Positions 6,872 through 14,201 are shown, counted from the stretch's first letter. The stretch: DNA of 20,519 nt from JAZNUH01 sp045592225 (GCA_045592225.1 JAZNUH010000039.1:1-20519), one strand, 5' to 3'. The notes: a model not told the origin generated them from the sequence alone. Numbers and translations: made by a program.

Positions 6872-9087
6872 GGGTTAAACTCCTTTGAATTTTTGTTGAG
6901 ATTAAAGGTGATATTGCCGTCGGTATCTGTGCGGTATACCTTTATGCCGCGTTTGTAAAAGCGACTGAGTACCCGGTCGGACGGATGCCCGTAATTATTT
7001 CTGCCAACCGGAATTACAGCAACATCGGGGTCGGTGTGTTCTAAAAAGTCTTCTGTGCTTGAGCTATCCGACCCGTGGTGAGCGACCTTAAGAATATCAC
7101 AGGAAAGGTCAACTCCTTTTTTTATAAGATTCTTCTCATCATCTGCGGTCATATCGCCGGTTATAAGTGTGGTTATTCCGTTGCAGGTCAGACGATAGAG
7201 TGTGTTATCCTTGCCGGGCATTAATACCTTGACAGAAAAGTCACCCAGGGTAACGGTGTCGCCATGCTTTACCTTTAAAATTTTTACGCCATTTGTTCGG
7301 GCGGCAGAAAGAATGCTGTTTAAAAGCTCCTTCTGTTCGCTGCCGGAGGTGTGACCCGACATAACAAGCGTATCGACACAGCCGCTGTTAATAAGCGAAA
7401 GACAGGCGTAGGCATGGTCTGTATGGTAATGAGTGAGAAAAGCTATATCTATTTCTCGTACACTCTGGCTTAACATAAAGGGCATCAGTTTGTTTTGCGC
7501 AATATCATAGCCTTTACTTCCGCCGCCATCAAAGAGCAGGGAAACCCCTGTATCCTCTACAAGAATTGCATCGCCGTTACCTACATCTATAAAATGAAGC
7601 TGGGGCGGTGAAAATAAAAGACTTGTAATTATTATAACACAAAAAGCGCAGGATGAAAGAGAAAATGTGTAAAAAGCACGAAACTTTTGTTTTGTCAGCA
7701 GTAAATAAAGGGTGATGCACAGTGCAATATATAACAGGCAGACCCGCAGATGGGGGTAAATTGCAGTGACCGATGCAAAGGGAACGGAAGCCAGGACGGC
7801 TGCGATAAACTTGAATGCACCAAGAACTGCAGACAGAATAAGCCCCATTCCGCCGGCAATAAAGGGAACGGGAGAGAACAAACACACAAGCAGACAGAGA
7901 GACATAGCAATATTTGAAAGTGGTACAGCAAATATGTTTGTAATAGGAGAAATCAGCGAGATGTCGGAAAAATACAGGGCAGACAATGGAAGTACACCTA
8001 TTTGTGCGGCAATAGTTGTTGTTATTAACTCCTTTATGGGAGAAAACACGGGCAACCGTTTATTGAGAAGAGGAGCGTAAATAATAATTGAAGCGGTTGA
8101 AAGTGCAGAAAGCTGAAGTCCTATGTCAAATATTGCAAAGGGGTTTATAAGCGCAAGCAGAAGTACGGAAAATGACAGAGAAGATAAGGGGTCAGCTTCA
8201 CGCTTTATAAGAAAGGCAACAAAAACAAGAGTACACATAACCGCTGCACGGATTACAGAAAAACTGCACCCGGTAATTAATACGAAAAACCATACGAGAA
8301 TAATGTAAAAAACAATTACGGGAGTACGCCTTTTTATGTGTATAAATCCGAAAAAGCCCATAGCAATTGATAAAAGCATACTAAGATGGGAGCCGGAAAC
8401 CGCTACAAGGTGAGTGATTCCGCTTATGCGAAAATTTTCTTCTGTAGCGGTGTCAATAGCCGACCTGTCGCCTAACAGGATTGCTGATGCCAAAGCCGCT
8501 GCATCGTCGGGAAGATATGTATAGAAGCTGTCGTTTATAAACAAGCGTACCGATGCGGCAACGTCAAATAAATTCCATGGGCTGGTGCGGTTGCCGAGAA
8601 TGGTTACATCTTTTGCGTCGGCTGTAGCGTAAATAAAGATTCTGTGGCTCATAAGATAGCGCGAAAAGCCGTCGTGGTATGTGGATTTTACATCGTAAAG
8701 ATGTGTTTTTGCCAATATAATATCGCCATAAGAAAAGGTTGCGGTGCCATAAACCGAAACGCGCACTCTACCATGCTCCGATGTATCCACAAGCAGAGTT
8801 GACTTGTCTGCTTCCTGCTGGGTTTGTATAACCCTTCCCGTAACGGTACAGTCTGTTTCGGGCGCAGAGGGTAGGTTGTTAAGCTTTATATCTGTGTGCA
8901 TAAATGAAACAACGAGAACGACAGAGAAAACAACCAGATATTTTATTAATCTGTTTCGTAGAATGGCAAATAAAACAAGCAATACAACAGATACTGAAAG
9001 GGGTATTAATAGACTGATGTCGTAGCTTGCCATATAAACGCCTGCGATATAAGTAATAACCAGACAAGGTAAAATTCGTTTTAACAC
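6868..9087 (-). CDS. comEC: ComEC/Rec2 family competence (DNA uptake) membrane protein
   Basis: Polytopic inner-membrane protein that forms the channel for single-stranded DNA entry during natural transformation. With the start used here it has 739 residues (Bacillus ComEC is about 776). Domains: N-terminal membrane helices and an OB-like DUF4131 region (to about 175); the competence domain with GITHLVAVSGSHL near 224-236 and many hydrophobic helices to about 495; and a C-terminal metallo-beta-lactamase domain opening with HFIDVGNGDAIL and containing HYHTDH (553-558). The longest frame starts at ATG 9132, but that codon lies inside the typA terminator hairpin. GTG at 9087 has AAGGA 8 bases upstream, immediately after the terminator's T-tract, and gives a protein that begins with a charged LKR and then a membrane helix. 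No com operon partner is nearby; the gene may serve uptake or be a remnant function. Confidence 0.9.
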   Translation of the reverse strand: MLKRILPCLVITYIAGVYMASYDISLLIPLSVSVVLLVLFAILRNRLIKYLVVFSVVLVVSFMHTDIKLNNLPSAPETDCTVTGRVIQTQQEADKSTLLVDTSEHGRVRVSVYGTATFSYGDIILAKTHLYDVKSTYHDGFSRYLMSHRIFIYATADAKDVTILGNRTSPWNLFDVAASVRLFINDSFYTYLPDDAAALASAILLGDRSAIDTATEENFRISGITHLVAVSGSHLSMLLSIAMGFFGFIHIKRRTPVIVFYIILVWFFVLITGCSFSVIRAAVMCTLVFVAFLIKREADPLSSLSFSVLLLALINPFAIFDIGLQLSALSTASIIIYAPLLNKRLPVFSPIKELITTTIAAQIGVLPLSALYFSDISLISPITNIFAVPLSNIAMSLCLLVCLFSPVPFIAGGMGLILSAVLGAFKFIAAVLASVPFASVTAIYPHLRVCLLYIALCITLYLLLTKQKFRAFYTFSLSSCAFCVIIITSLLFSPPQLHFIDVGNGDAILVEDTGVSLLFDGGGSKGYDIAQNKLMPFMLSQSVREIDIAFLTHYHTDHAYACLSLINSGCVDTLVMSGHTSGSEQKELLNSILSAARTNGVKILKVKHGDTVTLGDFSVKVLMPGKDNTLYRLTCNGITTLITGDMTADDEKNLIKKGVDLSCDILKVAHHGSDSSSTEDFLEHTDPDVAVIPVGRNNYGHPSDRVLSRFYKRGIKVYRTDTDGNITFNLNKNSKEFNP

Positions 9088-9100
9088 GCTATCATTCCTT

Positions 9101-9133
9101 AAAAAATGCACTCGCACGAAAAGCGAGTGCATT
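9101..9133 (-). terminator. Intrinsic terminator of typA, just upstream of comEC
   Basis: Read on the minus strand, an 11-base stem AATGCACTCGC/GCGAGTGCATT with a 7-base loop (9105-9133) is followed by TTTTTT (9106-9101). It begins 6 bases after the typA stop at 9140. The comEC ribosome binding site starts right after the T-tract, leaving no room for an ordinary promoter between terminator and comEC. comEC/holA expression therefore probably depends on read-through or on a promoter inside typA. Confidence 0.9.
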
Positions 9134-9139
9134 GTACGG

Positions 9140-10945
9140 TTATTTTTTTGCTTTGAGTCTTAATGAGTTTTCAAGTATTTTCTTACGAATGCGCAGTGAC
9201 TTGGGTGTAATTTCCAAAAGTTCATCGTCTGCAATAAATTCAATACACTGTTCAAGGCTCATTACTCTGGGAGGAGTAAGACGAAGAGCTTCGTCTGCGC
9301 CTGATGAGCGCATATTGGTTACGTGTTTTTTCTTACACACGTTAACTGCAACATCGTCAAGACGGCTGTTTTCACCGACAACCATACCTTCGTAAACCTT
9401 TGTAGCAGGGCCTATGAACATTGTGCCTCTGTCCTGTGCGTTGAAAAGACCGTAGGAAACAGCTTCGCCTGTTTCAAAGGCAACGAGTGAACCTCTTGTA
9501 CGTACGGGAATATCACCCTTGTAAGGTTCGAAGCTGTCAAATACATGGTTTATAATACAAGTGCCTCGGGTTTCGGTTAAAAGCTGACTTCTGTAGCCGA
9601 TAAGTCCACGGGCGGGAATTCTGAATTCCATTTTGGTAAAGCCCTGAGCCGAAGGCGACATATTAATCATTTCGGCTTTACGCACACCTGAACTTTCCAT
9701 AACAGGGCCGGCATATTCTTCAGGAACTTCTACAACGAGATATTCTATAGGTTCGTGTAAAACACCATCTATCATTTTTGTAATAACACGAGGCTTGGAT
9801 ACCTGAAATTCGTATCCCTGGCGACGCATATTTTCAATAAGTACGGAAAGGTGAAGCTCACCTCTGCCCGAAACAGTAAATGCTTCGGTGGTATCGGTAT
9901 CCTCAACCTTAAGACTGATGTTTGATTCAAGCTCTCTGTAAAGGCGATCACGCAGATGGCGTGATGTTACAAAGCTACCCTCGCGACCTGCAAAGGGGCT
10001 GTCGTTTACCGAGAAGGTCATCGAAAGTACAGGCTGGTCAATCTCAACAAAGGGAAGGGGGTCAGGCTGACCGTAAGCGCATACTGTATCGCCTATATTA
10101 ATATCGGATATACCTGAAAAGGCAACAATGTCACCTGTCCCTGCAGTTTCGGCAGGGATGCGCTTAAGACCTTCGTAAGCATAAAGCTTTGAAACTCTGC
10201 CGTCAAAAACCCTGTCGCCCGCACAAACAGAAACCGGCATGTTAAGGTTAATGTTACCGCGCTGTATTTTGCCGACTGCTATTCTTCCGGTGTATTCGTC
10301 AAAGTCTATGTTTGAAACCAGCATCTGAAAGGGGCCGTTTGGGTCACCCTCGGGTGCGGGTATGGATTCAAGTATAATATCAAGAAGAACCTTAAGGTCC
10401 TTTTCAGGTTTTTCGGGAGCAAGAGAAGCCCAACCGTCGCGACCCGAAGCGTAAACAATAGGGGATTCAAGCTGGTCATCATCGGCTCCGAGGTCAATGA
10501 ACAGCTCTAAAACCTCGTCTGTAACCTCGTAGGGACGTGCGTTGGGACGGTCTGCCTTGTTTATAACAATAATAGGCTTGAGATTCAAATTCAACGCCTT
10601 TTGTAATACAAAACGCGTCTGGGGCATACACCCCTCAAAGGCATCAACCAGAAGCAGGATGCCGTCAGCCATTTTGAGACCGCGCTCAACCTCGCCGCCA
10701 AAGTCGGCATGACCGGGGGTGTCAATAATATTGATTTTTACACCCTTATACTCCAACGAGGTGTTTTTTGCCAGAATGGTTATGCCGCGCTCTTTTTCAA
10801 GGTCATTGGAGTCCATTACGCGTTCAGCAACCTGTTCGTTATCGCGGAATATACCGCTCTGACGAAGCATGGCATCAACAAGTGTGGTTTTACCGTGGTC
10901 AACATGTGCGACGATTGCAATGTTTCTTATATTTTCTTTAAGCAT
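9140..10945 (-). CDS. typA: Translational GTPase TypA/BipA
   Basis: Ribosome-binding GTPase of the EF-G/LepA class, linked in other bacteria to stress and cold adaptation and to 50S subunit assembly. The 601-residue product is near the usual 605-615. GTPase motifs: AHVDHGKTT (13-21), the switch region DLEKERGITI (48-57), DTPGHADFGG (75-84) and NKADRP (129-134). Later domains carry the family's SGRGELHLSVLIENMRRQGYE-type stretch, the EPIEYLVVEVPEEY region, and the C-terminal TypA domain with RSSGADEALRLTPP and SLRIRKKIL. ATG at 10945 is the only possible start because two in-frame TAA codons lie just upstream. The best ribosome binding site, AGGAG at 10964-10960, is 14 bases away, which is unusually long. 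It is a single-gene unit with its own promoter and terminator. Confidence 0.97.
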   Translation of the reverse strand: MLKENIRNIAIVAHVDHGKTTLVDAMLRQSGIFRDNEQVAERVMDSNDLEKERGITILAKNTSLEYKGVKINIIDTPGHADFGGEVERGLKMADGILLLVDAFEGCMPQTRFVLQKALNLNLKPIIVINKADRPNARPYEVTDEVLELFIDLGADDDQLESPIVYASGRDGWASLAPEKPEKDLKVLLDIILESIPAPEGDPNGPFQMLVSNIDFDEYTGRIAVGKIQRGNINLNMPVSVCAGDRVFDGRVSKLYAYEGLKRIPAETAGTGDIVAFSGISDINIGDTVCAYGQPDPLPFVEIDQPVLSMTFSVNDSPFAGREGSFVTSRHLRDRLYRELESNISLKVEDTDTTEAFTVSGRGELHLSVLIENMRRQGYEFQVSKPRVITKMIDGVLHEPIEYLVVEVPEEYAGPVMESSGVRKAEMINMSPSAQGFTKMEFRIPARGLIGYRSQLLTETRGTCIINHVFDSFEPYKGDIPVRTRGSLVAFETGEAVSYGLFNAQDRGTMFIGPATKVYEGMVVGENSRLDDVAVNVCKKKHVTNMRSSGADEALRLTPPRVMSLEQCIEFIADDELLEITPKSLRIRKKILENSLRLKAKK

Positions 10946-10973
10946 AAATTATTATTCATCTCCTAACCGAAAA

Positions 10974-11002
10974 ATTATATCATAAAAGATAAATCAAGAC
11001 AA
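10974..11002 (-). promoter_or_regulatory. typA promoter (sigma-A type, extended -10)
   Basis: On the minus strand, TTGTCT (11002-10997) is followed by a 17-base spacer and a perfect TATAAT (10979-10974), with TG one base before the -10. Transcription would start near 10967, leaving a leader of only about 20 bases that just includes the AGGAG ribosome binding site. Confidence 0.75.
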
Positions 11003-11187
11003 CCGTTTTTTATAATTTTCGCAGAAAAATAAAGAGTGATATAGTATAAAACACCTGAACGCCCCATAAAATAAGGCTTTTACAAAGAGAGAAATACCCG
11101 ATATAAATTTTACAAAATTATTAAAATCACTAAATTGTCCGAAAGTTTTGTAAACTACGTTTTTTCGCATAAATACGTACTTTTGAG

Positions 11188-11284
11188 TTTTCCACACCCC
11201 CTACCAAAAACCTCGCAAAATGCTGTGTAAAAGGTGGATAACTTGGTGTATAACCCGTTTTTTTGGGCATTTTAATGTGGAAAA
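11188..11284. promoter_or_regulatory. Cluster of DnaA-box-like 9-mers
   Basis: Five 9-mers resembling the DnaA box TTATCCACA fall within 97 bases: TTTTCCACA on plus at 11188-11196 (1 mismatch); on minus TTTTACACA at 11224-11232 (2), TTATCCACC at 11233-11241 (1), TTATACACC at 11245-11253 (2) and TTTTCCACA at 11276-11284 (1). Four share one orientation. An AT-rich tract follows. No dnaA or dnaN gene is in view, so this is a candidate DnaA-binding regulatory cluster rather than a demonstrated origin. Chance matches are a real possibility in AT-rich DNA. Confidence 0.45.
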
Positions 11285-11369
11285 CCGTATAAAAGACATT
11301 TAGCAAAAAAAAGGAATAAAATTACATAAGTTAACATAACTTTTTCAAAATAATTTCCTTAAATTGGCA

Positions 11370-11378
11370 TTCGACAAA
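11370..11378 (-). promoter_or_regulatory. Spo0A box upstream of spoIIA
   Basis: TTCGACAAA is the exact reverse complement of the Spo0A-binding consensus TTTGTCGAA. It lies 26 bases upstream of the -35 region of the sigma-H-like promoter, which is where an activator of spoIIA would bind. In Bacillus and clostridia spoIIA is known to be switched on by phosphorylated Spo0A with sigma-H. Identical 9-mers can occur by chance (one is inside dnaG near 1249), but position and context support this one. Confidence 0.7.
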
Positions 11379-11395
11379 GAAGGAAAAATTAAGAC

Positions 11396-11425
11396 AAAGG
11401 GAAAAAAGGAGTTTGTACAGAATAA
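11396..11425 (+). promoter_or_regulatory. Candidate sigma-H promoter of the spoIIA operon
   Basis: AAAGGGAAA (11396-11404) matches the sigma-H -35 pattern RnAGGAWWW with one mismatch. A 12-base spacer follows, then ACAGAATAA (11417-11425), a full match to RnnGAATWW. The start of transcription would fall near 11430, about 45 bases before the spoIIAA start. No good sigma-A promoter was seen in the same place. Confidence 0.55.
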
Positions 11426-11473
11426 TAGACAATATGGAAAAAACAGGAAATAGATCGTGAGGGAGGAATAACC

Positions 11474-11809
11474 GTGGAAATGGCTTTTAAAAGGACAGGC
11501 CACACGCTTACAGTGTCAATTTCAGGGGATGTTGACCACCATTGTGCACGGCAGATATGCACAGAGGTGGACAAAAATTTTACTTTGTCAGGAGCCCGGA
11601 ATATGATAATTGATTTAAGCAGGCTGAACTTTATGGACAGCTCCGGACTGGGGATTATAATAGGCAGATATAAAAATGTGTCGGCGCTTGGAGGGAAAAT
11701 AAGACTTGTTGTAACAAGTGACACAATAAAAAAGCTTGTCAGCCTTTCGGGGCTTCATAAGATAATAACGGTTTGCGGTAGTGTAAGTGCCGCTTTGAAA
11801 GGAATGTGA
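11474..11809 (+). CDS. spoIIAA: Anti-sigma-F factor antagonist SpoIIAA
   Basis: STAS-domain protein of 111 residues that, when unphosphorylated, binds SpoIIAB and frees sigma-F in the forespore. The signature LSRLNFMDSSGLGIIIGRYK (48-67) contains the phosphorylation-site serine, S56 by alignment with Ser58 of Bacillus SpoIIAA. The family motif GDVDHHCARQ (18-27) is also clear. GTG at 11474 is preferred to ATG at 11480 because GGAGG (11462-11466) lies 7 bases before the GTG but 13 before the ATG. First gene of a three-gene operon behind a Spo0A box and sigma-H-like promoter. Confidence 0.97.
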   Translation: MEMAFKRTGHTLTVSISGDVDHHCARQICTEVDKNFTLSGARNMIIDLSRLNFMDSSGLGIIIGRYKNVSALGGKIRLVVTSDTIKKLVSLSGLHKIITVCGSVSAALKGM

Positions 11810-11811
11810 TT

Positions 11812-12228
11812 ATGGAAAACTTTGTTAACATAGAATTTGCATCGCTGTCCGAAAATGAAGCCTTTTCAAGAATTGCCGTTGCCGCCTTTGCGGCACAGCT
11901 TGACCCGACCCTTGAAGAACTTTCGGACATAAAAACTGCTGTAAGCGAGGCAGTAACCAATTCGGTAGTGCACGGATACGGAGAGAATGATGGAATAATA
12001 TTTCTCAGAATGCACAGAAAAAACAATTGGCTGACATTTGAAATTGAGGACAGGGGCAGAGGGATAGAGGATATTGCTAAAGCAAGACAACCTTTGTACA
12101 CCTCTGCACCCGGTTTTGAGAGGAGCGGCATGGGGTTTACTGTAATGGAAAGCTTTATGGACAGCCTGGAGGTAAAATCAACCCCGGGCGAGGGCACGGT
12201 TGTCACCATGACCAAAAAGATATTGTAG
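11812..12228 (+). CDS. spoIIAB: Anti-sigma F factor / serine kinase SpoIIAB
   Basis: GHKL-family protein kinase and anti-sigma factor that holds sigma-F inactive and phosphorylates SpoIIAA. The 138-residue product has the ATP-binding boxes: N-box SEAVTNSVVHGY (45-56, with E46 and N50), the D80-x-G82-x-G84 box in IEDRGRGI, and the lid/G2 region SGMGFTVMESFMD (105-117). The C-terminus reads TPGEGTVVTMTKK as in the family. A GTG at 11806 would add two residues, but AAAGGA (11798-11803) is 8 bases from ATG 11812 and only 2 from the GTG, so the ATG is chosen. It starts 2 bases after the spoIIAA stop. Confidence 0.97.
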   Translation: MENFVNIEFASLSENEAFSRIAVAAFAAQLDPTLEELSDIKTAVSEAVTNSVVHGYGENDGIIFLRMHRKNNWLTFEIEDRGRGIEDIAKARQPLYTSAPGFERSGMGFTVMESFMDSLEVKSTPGEGTVVTMTKKIL

Positions 12229-12229
12229 T

Positions 12230-12943
12230 ATGGATACATATACGCTTATACGTGCGGCACAAAAGGGTGACAGAGGTGCAATGGAGGAGCTTGTCACACA
12301 AAATTCAAGACTTGTGTGGAGCATAGTAGCCCGTTTTAAAAACAGAGGATGTGAGACAGAGGACCTTTTCCAGATAGGGTCGATAGGTCTTGTAAAAGCC
12401 ATATACAAATTTGATTTCAGTAAAGAGACAGCGCTTTCTACTTATGCGGTGCCCATGATAATGGGTGAAATAAGAAAGCACTTACGGGATGACGGCATAA
12501 TAAAGGTGAGCAGGTCGTTGCGTGAGTGTGCAGCAACAACAAGCGCGGCAACACAGGCGCTTTATGAAAAGCTGGGCAGGGAGCCGGTAATATCTGAAAT
12601 AGCAGAATATACAGGAAGGAGTGCTGAAGAAATAACTCAATCTATTGATGCGGTAAGACCGCCGGTATCTATATACCAGCCGATAGGTGATGGAGATGCT
12701 ACACTGGCTGAAACGCTTGTTGCGGAAGAGGAAACGGATAAATGTCTGGACAGGGTTATTACCGAAAAAATACTGGAATGTGCGGACAAAACAGAGAAGG
12801 CGATAATGGTGTACAGATACTTTCGCGGAAAAACCCAAAGCGAAACGGCGGCACTTTTGGGAATGAGTCAGGTGTCAGTATCCCGGGCGGAAAAAAGGTT
12901 TGCAAAAAGGGTGCTCGGCATACTGGGAGATTGTCGTGTATAG
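12230..12943 (+). CDS. sigF: RNA polymerase sporulation sigma factor SigF
   Basis: The first compartment-specific sigma factor of sporulation, active in the forespore. 237 residues (about 255 in Bacillus). Region 2 shows NSRLVWSIVARFKNRG (25-40), EDLFQIGSIGLVKAIYKFDF (44-63) and ALSTYAVPMIMGEIRKHLRD (68-87). Region 3 includes REPVISEIAEYTGRSAEEI, and region 4.2 has the helix-turn-helix QSETAALLGMSQVSVSRAEK (203-222). It could be confused with sigma-G or sigma-B, but the upstream spoIIAA/spoIIAB pair settles the identity. The gene begins one base after the spoIIAB stop with no clear ribosome binding site, so translation is probably coupled to spoIIAB. No spoVA gene follows, unlike in some relatives. 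No convincing terminator was found after it. Confidence 0.96.
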   Translation: MDTYTLIRAAQKGDRGAMEELVTQNSRLVWSIVARFKNRGCETEDLFQIGSIGLVKAIYKFDFSKETALSTYAVPMIMGEIRKHLRDDGIIKVSRSLRECAATTSAATQALYEKLGREPVISEIAEYTGRSAEEITQSIDAVRPPVSIYQPIGDGDATLAETLVAEEETDKCLDRVITEKILECADKTEKAIMVYRYFRGKTQSETAALLGMSQVSVSRAEKRFAKRVLGILGDCRV

Positions 12944-13003
12944 CATAAAAATGCAGATGAATTTTATCGATAATTTTTTTGGAAGAAAAATTTGAATTTC
13001 TGT

Positions 13004-13037
13004 GCATAAATCACTTTACAAACCCAAATATTTATGC
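13004..13037. repeat. Inverted repeat GCATAAAT...ATTTATGC around a promoter
   Basis: An exact 8-base inverted repeat at 13004-13011 and 13030-13037, with an 18-base spacer, encloses the -35 hexamer and ends in the TG of the extended -10 of the isomerase-like gene promoter. This placement suggests an operator for a repressor. A related GCATAAAA...ATGC sits at 12943-12954, at the end of sigF. Confidence 0.45.
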
Positions 13038-13043
13038 TAATAT
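13015..13043 (+). promoter_or_regulatory. Promoter of the isomerase-like gene (sigma-A, extended -10)
   Basis: TTTACA (13015-13020, one mismatch to TTGACA) is followed by exactly 17 bases and TAATAT (13038-13043), preceded by TGC as an extended -10. The start of transcription would be near 13050, giving a leader of about 64 bases. Confidence 0.65.
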
Positions 13044-13052
13044 TATATCAAA

Positions 13053-13078
13053 TTGACAGAGATGGGAATCTGTGTCAA
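13053..13078 (+). other. Leader hairpin upstream of the isomerase-like gene
   Basis: TTGACAGA (13053-13060) can pair with TCTGTGTCAA (13069-13078) through an 8-base loop and a 2-base bulge. It lies at the 5' end of the predicted transcript, 20 bases before the ribosome binding site. A 5'-stabilising stem-loop is one reading; an operator is another. Confidence 0.35.
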
Positions 13079-13113
13079 GCCTATATCAATTAACTGAAAA
13101 GGAGAGATATGAC

Positions 13114-14157
13114 ATGGCAGAAAATATTAAAATGAAGCTTATGTGTGCAGGCGCTACATTTAACAATATGTGCGACCGCTTTGTTGCAGAAGGCTACAAA
13201 GTAAACGAAAAAATGCCTGACACATTCGAAAAGAAACTCGAAATGTTTGCAAAAATGGGCGGCATGAGTGCTATCGGCTACGGTTGGTACCTCGGCGAAG
13301 ATCCCGTTGACCCTATCGCTTACAAGGACCTGCTCAAGCAGTACGGTTTCCGTGTAGGTAGCTGCGGACCTGACAACTATACAAAGGCTCACTGGAAGTA
13401 TGGCACATTTGCTGCACGTAACCCCCAGACACGTCGTGAAATCGTTGAACTGGGTAAGGCTCATATGGATTGGGCTGAAGCTGCAGAGGGTGTTGACATT
13501 ATGTTCTGGATGGCTCATGATGGTTACAACTATCCCTTCCAGGATCACTATGAAACACATTGGGAATACATGGCTGAATGTATTGCTGAAATTGCAGGAC
13601 ATAACAAAAACGTTAACTGCACACTGGAATACAAAAACTACGAACCTCTTACTCATCAGTACGCTGCAGACGTAGGTAAGGTTATCCTCCTTTGCGAAAA
13701 GGTTAACAAGATGACAGGCTATGATAACTGTAAGCTTATTGTTGACTACGGTCATGCACTGTTGGGTAACGAAAACCCTGCAGAGAGTGTTGCTCTTGCT
13801 AACTCCTACAACGTTCTGTCCATGATTCACTTGAATGATAACATGGGACGTTTTGATGATGACCTTATCTTTGGTACAGTTAGCTTCTGGCAGTGCCTCG
13901 AATTCTTCTGGAAGCTCATTCAGGTTGGCTATGTAAACCAGGATATCAACGATAACAAGGGTTGGTTTATCATGGATAACTGGCCTGCAAGAATGGACGG
14001 CATTGAAGCTACAACAGAATTCGTAAGAATGAACAATCATATTATGAACATTGCAGCTAACCTGCCCCATGACGAAATCAAAGAACTGCAGAAGCGTGAC
14101 GGAAATCCCCCTCACATCTACAAGATTCTCAGAGAATACGTTCTCAAATCTTATTAA
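13114..14157 (+). CDS. Sugar isomerase/epimerase-like TIM-barrel protein (xylose isomerase-like superfamily)
   Basis: A 347-residue cytosolic protein with no signal peptide. It resembles the xylose isomerase-like TIM-barrel superfamily, which interconverts aldoses and ketoses or epimerises ketoses with a divalent metal. Candidate metal ligands in the usual order are E172 in LEYKNYEP, D211 and H214 in VDYGHALLG, H239 in MIHLNDNMGR and D288 in WFIMDNWPARMD; a last-position Asp is more like L-rhamnose isomerase than tagatose epimerase. The substrate is unknown. ATG at 13114 is chosen over a GTG at 13072 because AAGGAGA (13099-13105) lies 8 bases upstream. It is monocistronic with its own promoter and terminator. 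Codon use differs from the neighbours (CGT/CGC arginine, AAC, TAC, CTG/CTC, few TTA), the pattern of a highly expressed gene; this also explains a long meaningless antisense frame across it. Confidence 0.8.
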   Translation: MAENIKMKLMCAGATFNNMCDRFVAEGYKVNEKMPDTFEKKLEMFAKMGGMSAIGYGWYLGEDPVDPIAYKDLLKQYGFRVGSCGPDNYTKAHWKYGTFAARNPQTRREIVELGKAHMDWAEAAEGVDIMFWMAHDGYNYPFQDHYETHWEYMAECIAEIAGHNKNVNCTLEYKNYEPLTHQYAADVGKVILLCEKVNKMTGYDNCKLIVDYGHALLGNENPAESVALANSYNVLSMIHLNDNMGRFDDDLIFGTVSFWQCLEFFWKLIQVGYVNQDINDNKGWFIMDNWPARMDGIEATTEFVRMNNHIMNIAANLPHDEIKELQKRDGNPPHIYKILREYVLKSY

Positions 14158-14164
14158 TAAAATT

Positions 14165-14200
14165 AAATGCCAAGCGAAGTTTCGCTTGGCATTTTTTTTT
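14165..14200 (+). terminator. Strong intrinsic terminator after the isomerase-like gene
   Basis: A 13-base stem AAATGCCAAGCGA (14165-14177) and TCGCTTGGCATTT (14182-14194) with an AGTT loop is followed by a run of T to 14200. The convergent yigZ gene ends at 14202. The minus strand beyond the stem is also T-rich (TTTAATTTTATT), so it may stop both transcripts. Confidence 0.92.
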
Positions 14201-14201
14201 G

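Larger units (their letters stand above)
10946..11473. other. Divergent AT-rich intergenic region between typA and spoIIAA
   Basis: There are 528 bases without a credible gene; the open frames here are low-complexity and lack ribosome binding sites. From left to right it holds the typA promoter (minus), an undistinguished AT-rich stretch (11003-11187), DnaA-box-like sequences (11188-11284), a very AT-rich tract (about 11285-11368), a Spo0A box and a sigma-H-like promoter for spoIIA (plus). No riboswitch or small RNA was recognised. Confidence 0.7.

Noticed and set aside
10994..11197. A 67-codon minus-strand open frame in the typA-spoIIAA gap
   Set aside because: It is Phe/Lys/Tyr-rich low-complexity sequence from AT-rich DNA, has no good ribosome binding site and overlaps the typA -35 and the first DnaA-like box.
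11188..11473. This intergenic region as the chromosomal replication origin
   Set aside because: dnaA, dnaN, rpmH and recF are all absent and the boxes are imperfect. The sequence alone does not support an origin call; only a possible DnaA-box cluster is reported.
12963..12980. Possible terminator after sigF (TTATCGATAA followed by T-run)
   Set aside because: The palindrome has no loop room and is AT-rich, so it would not form a stable hairpin. The end of the spoIIA transcript is left undefined.
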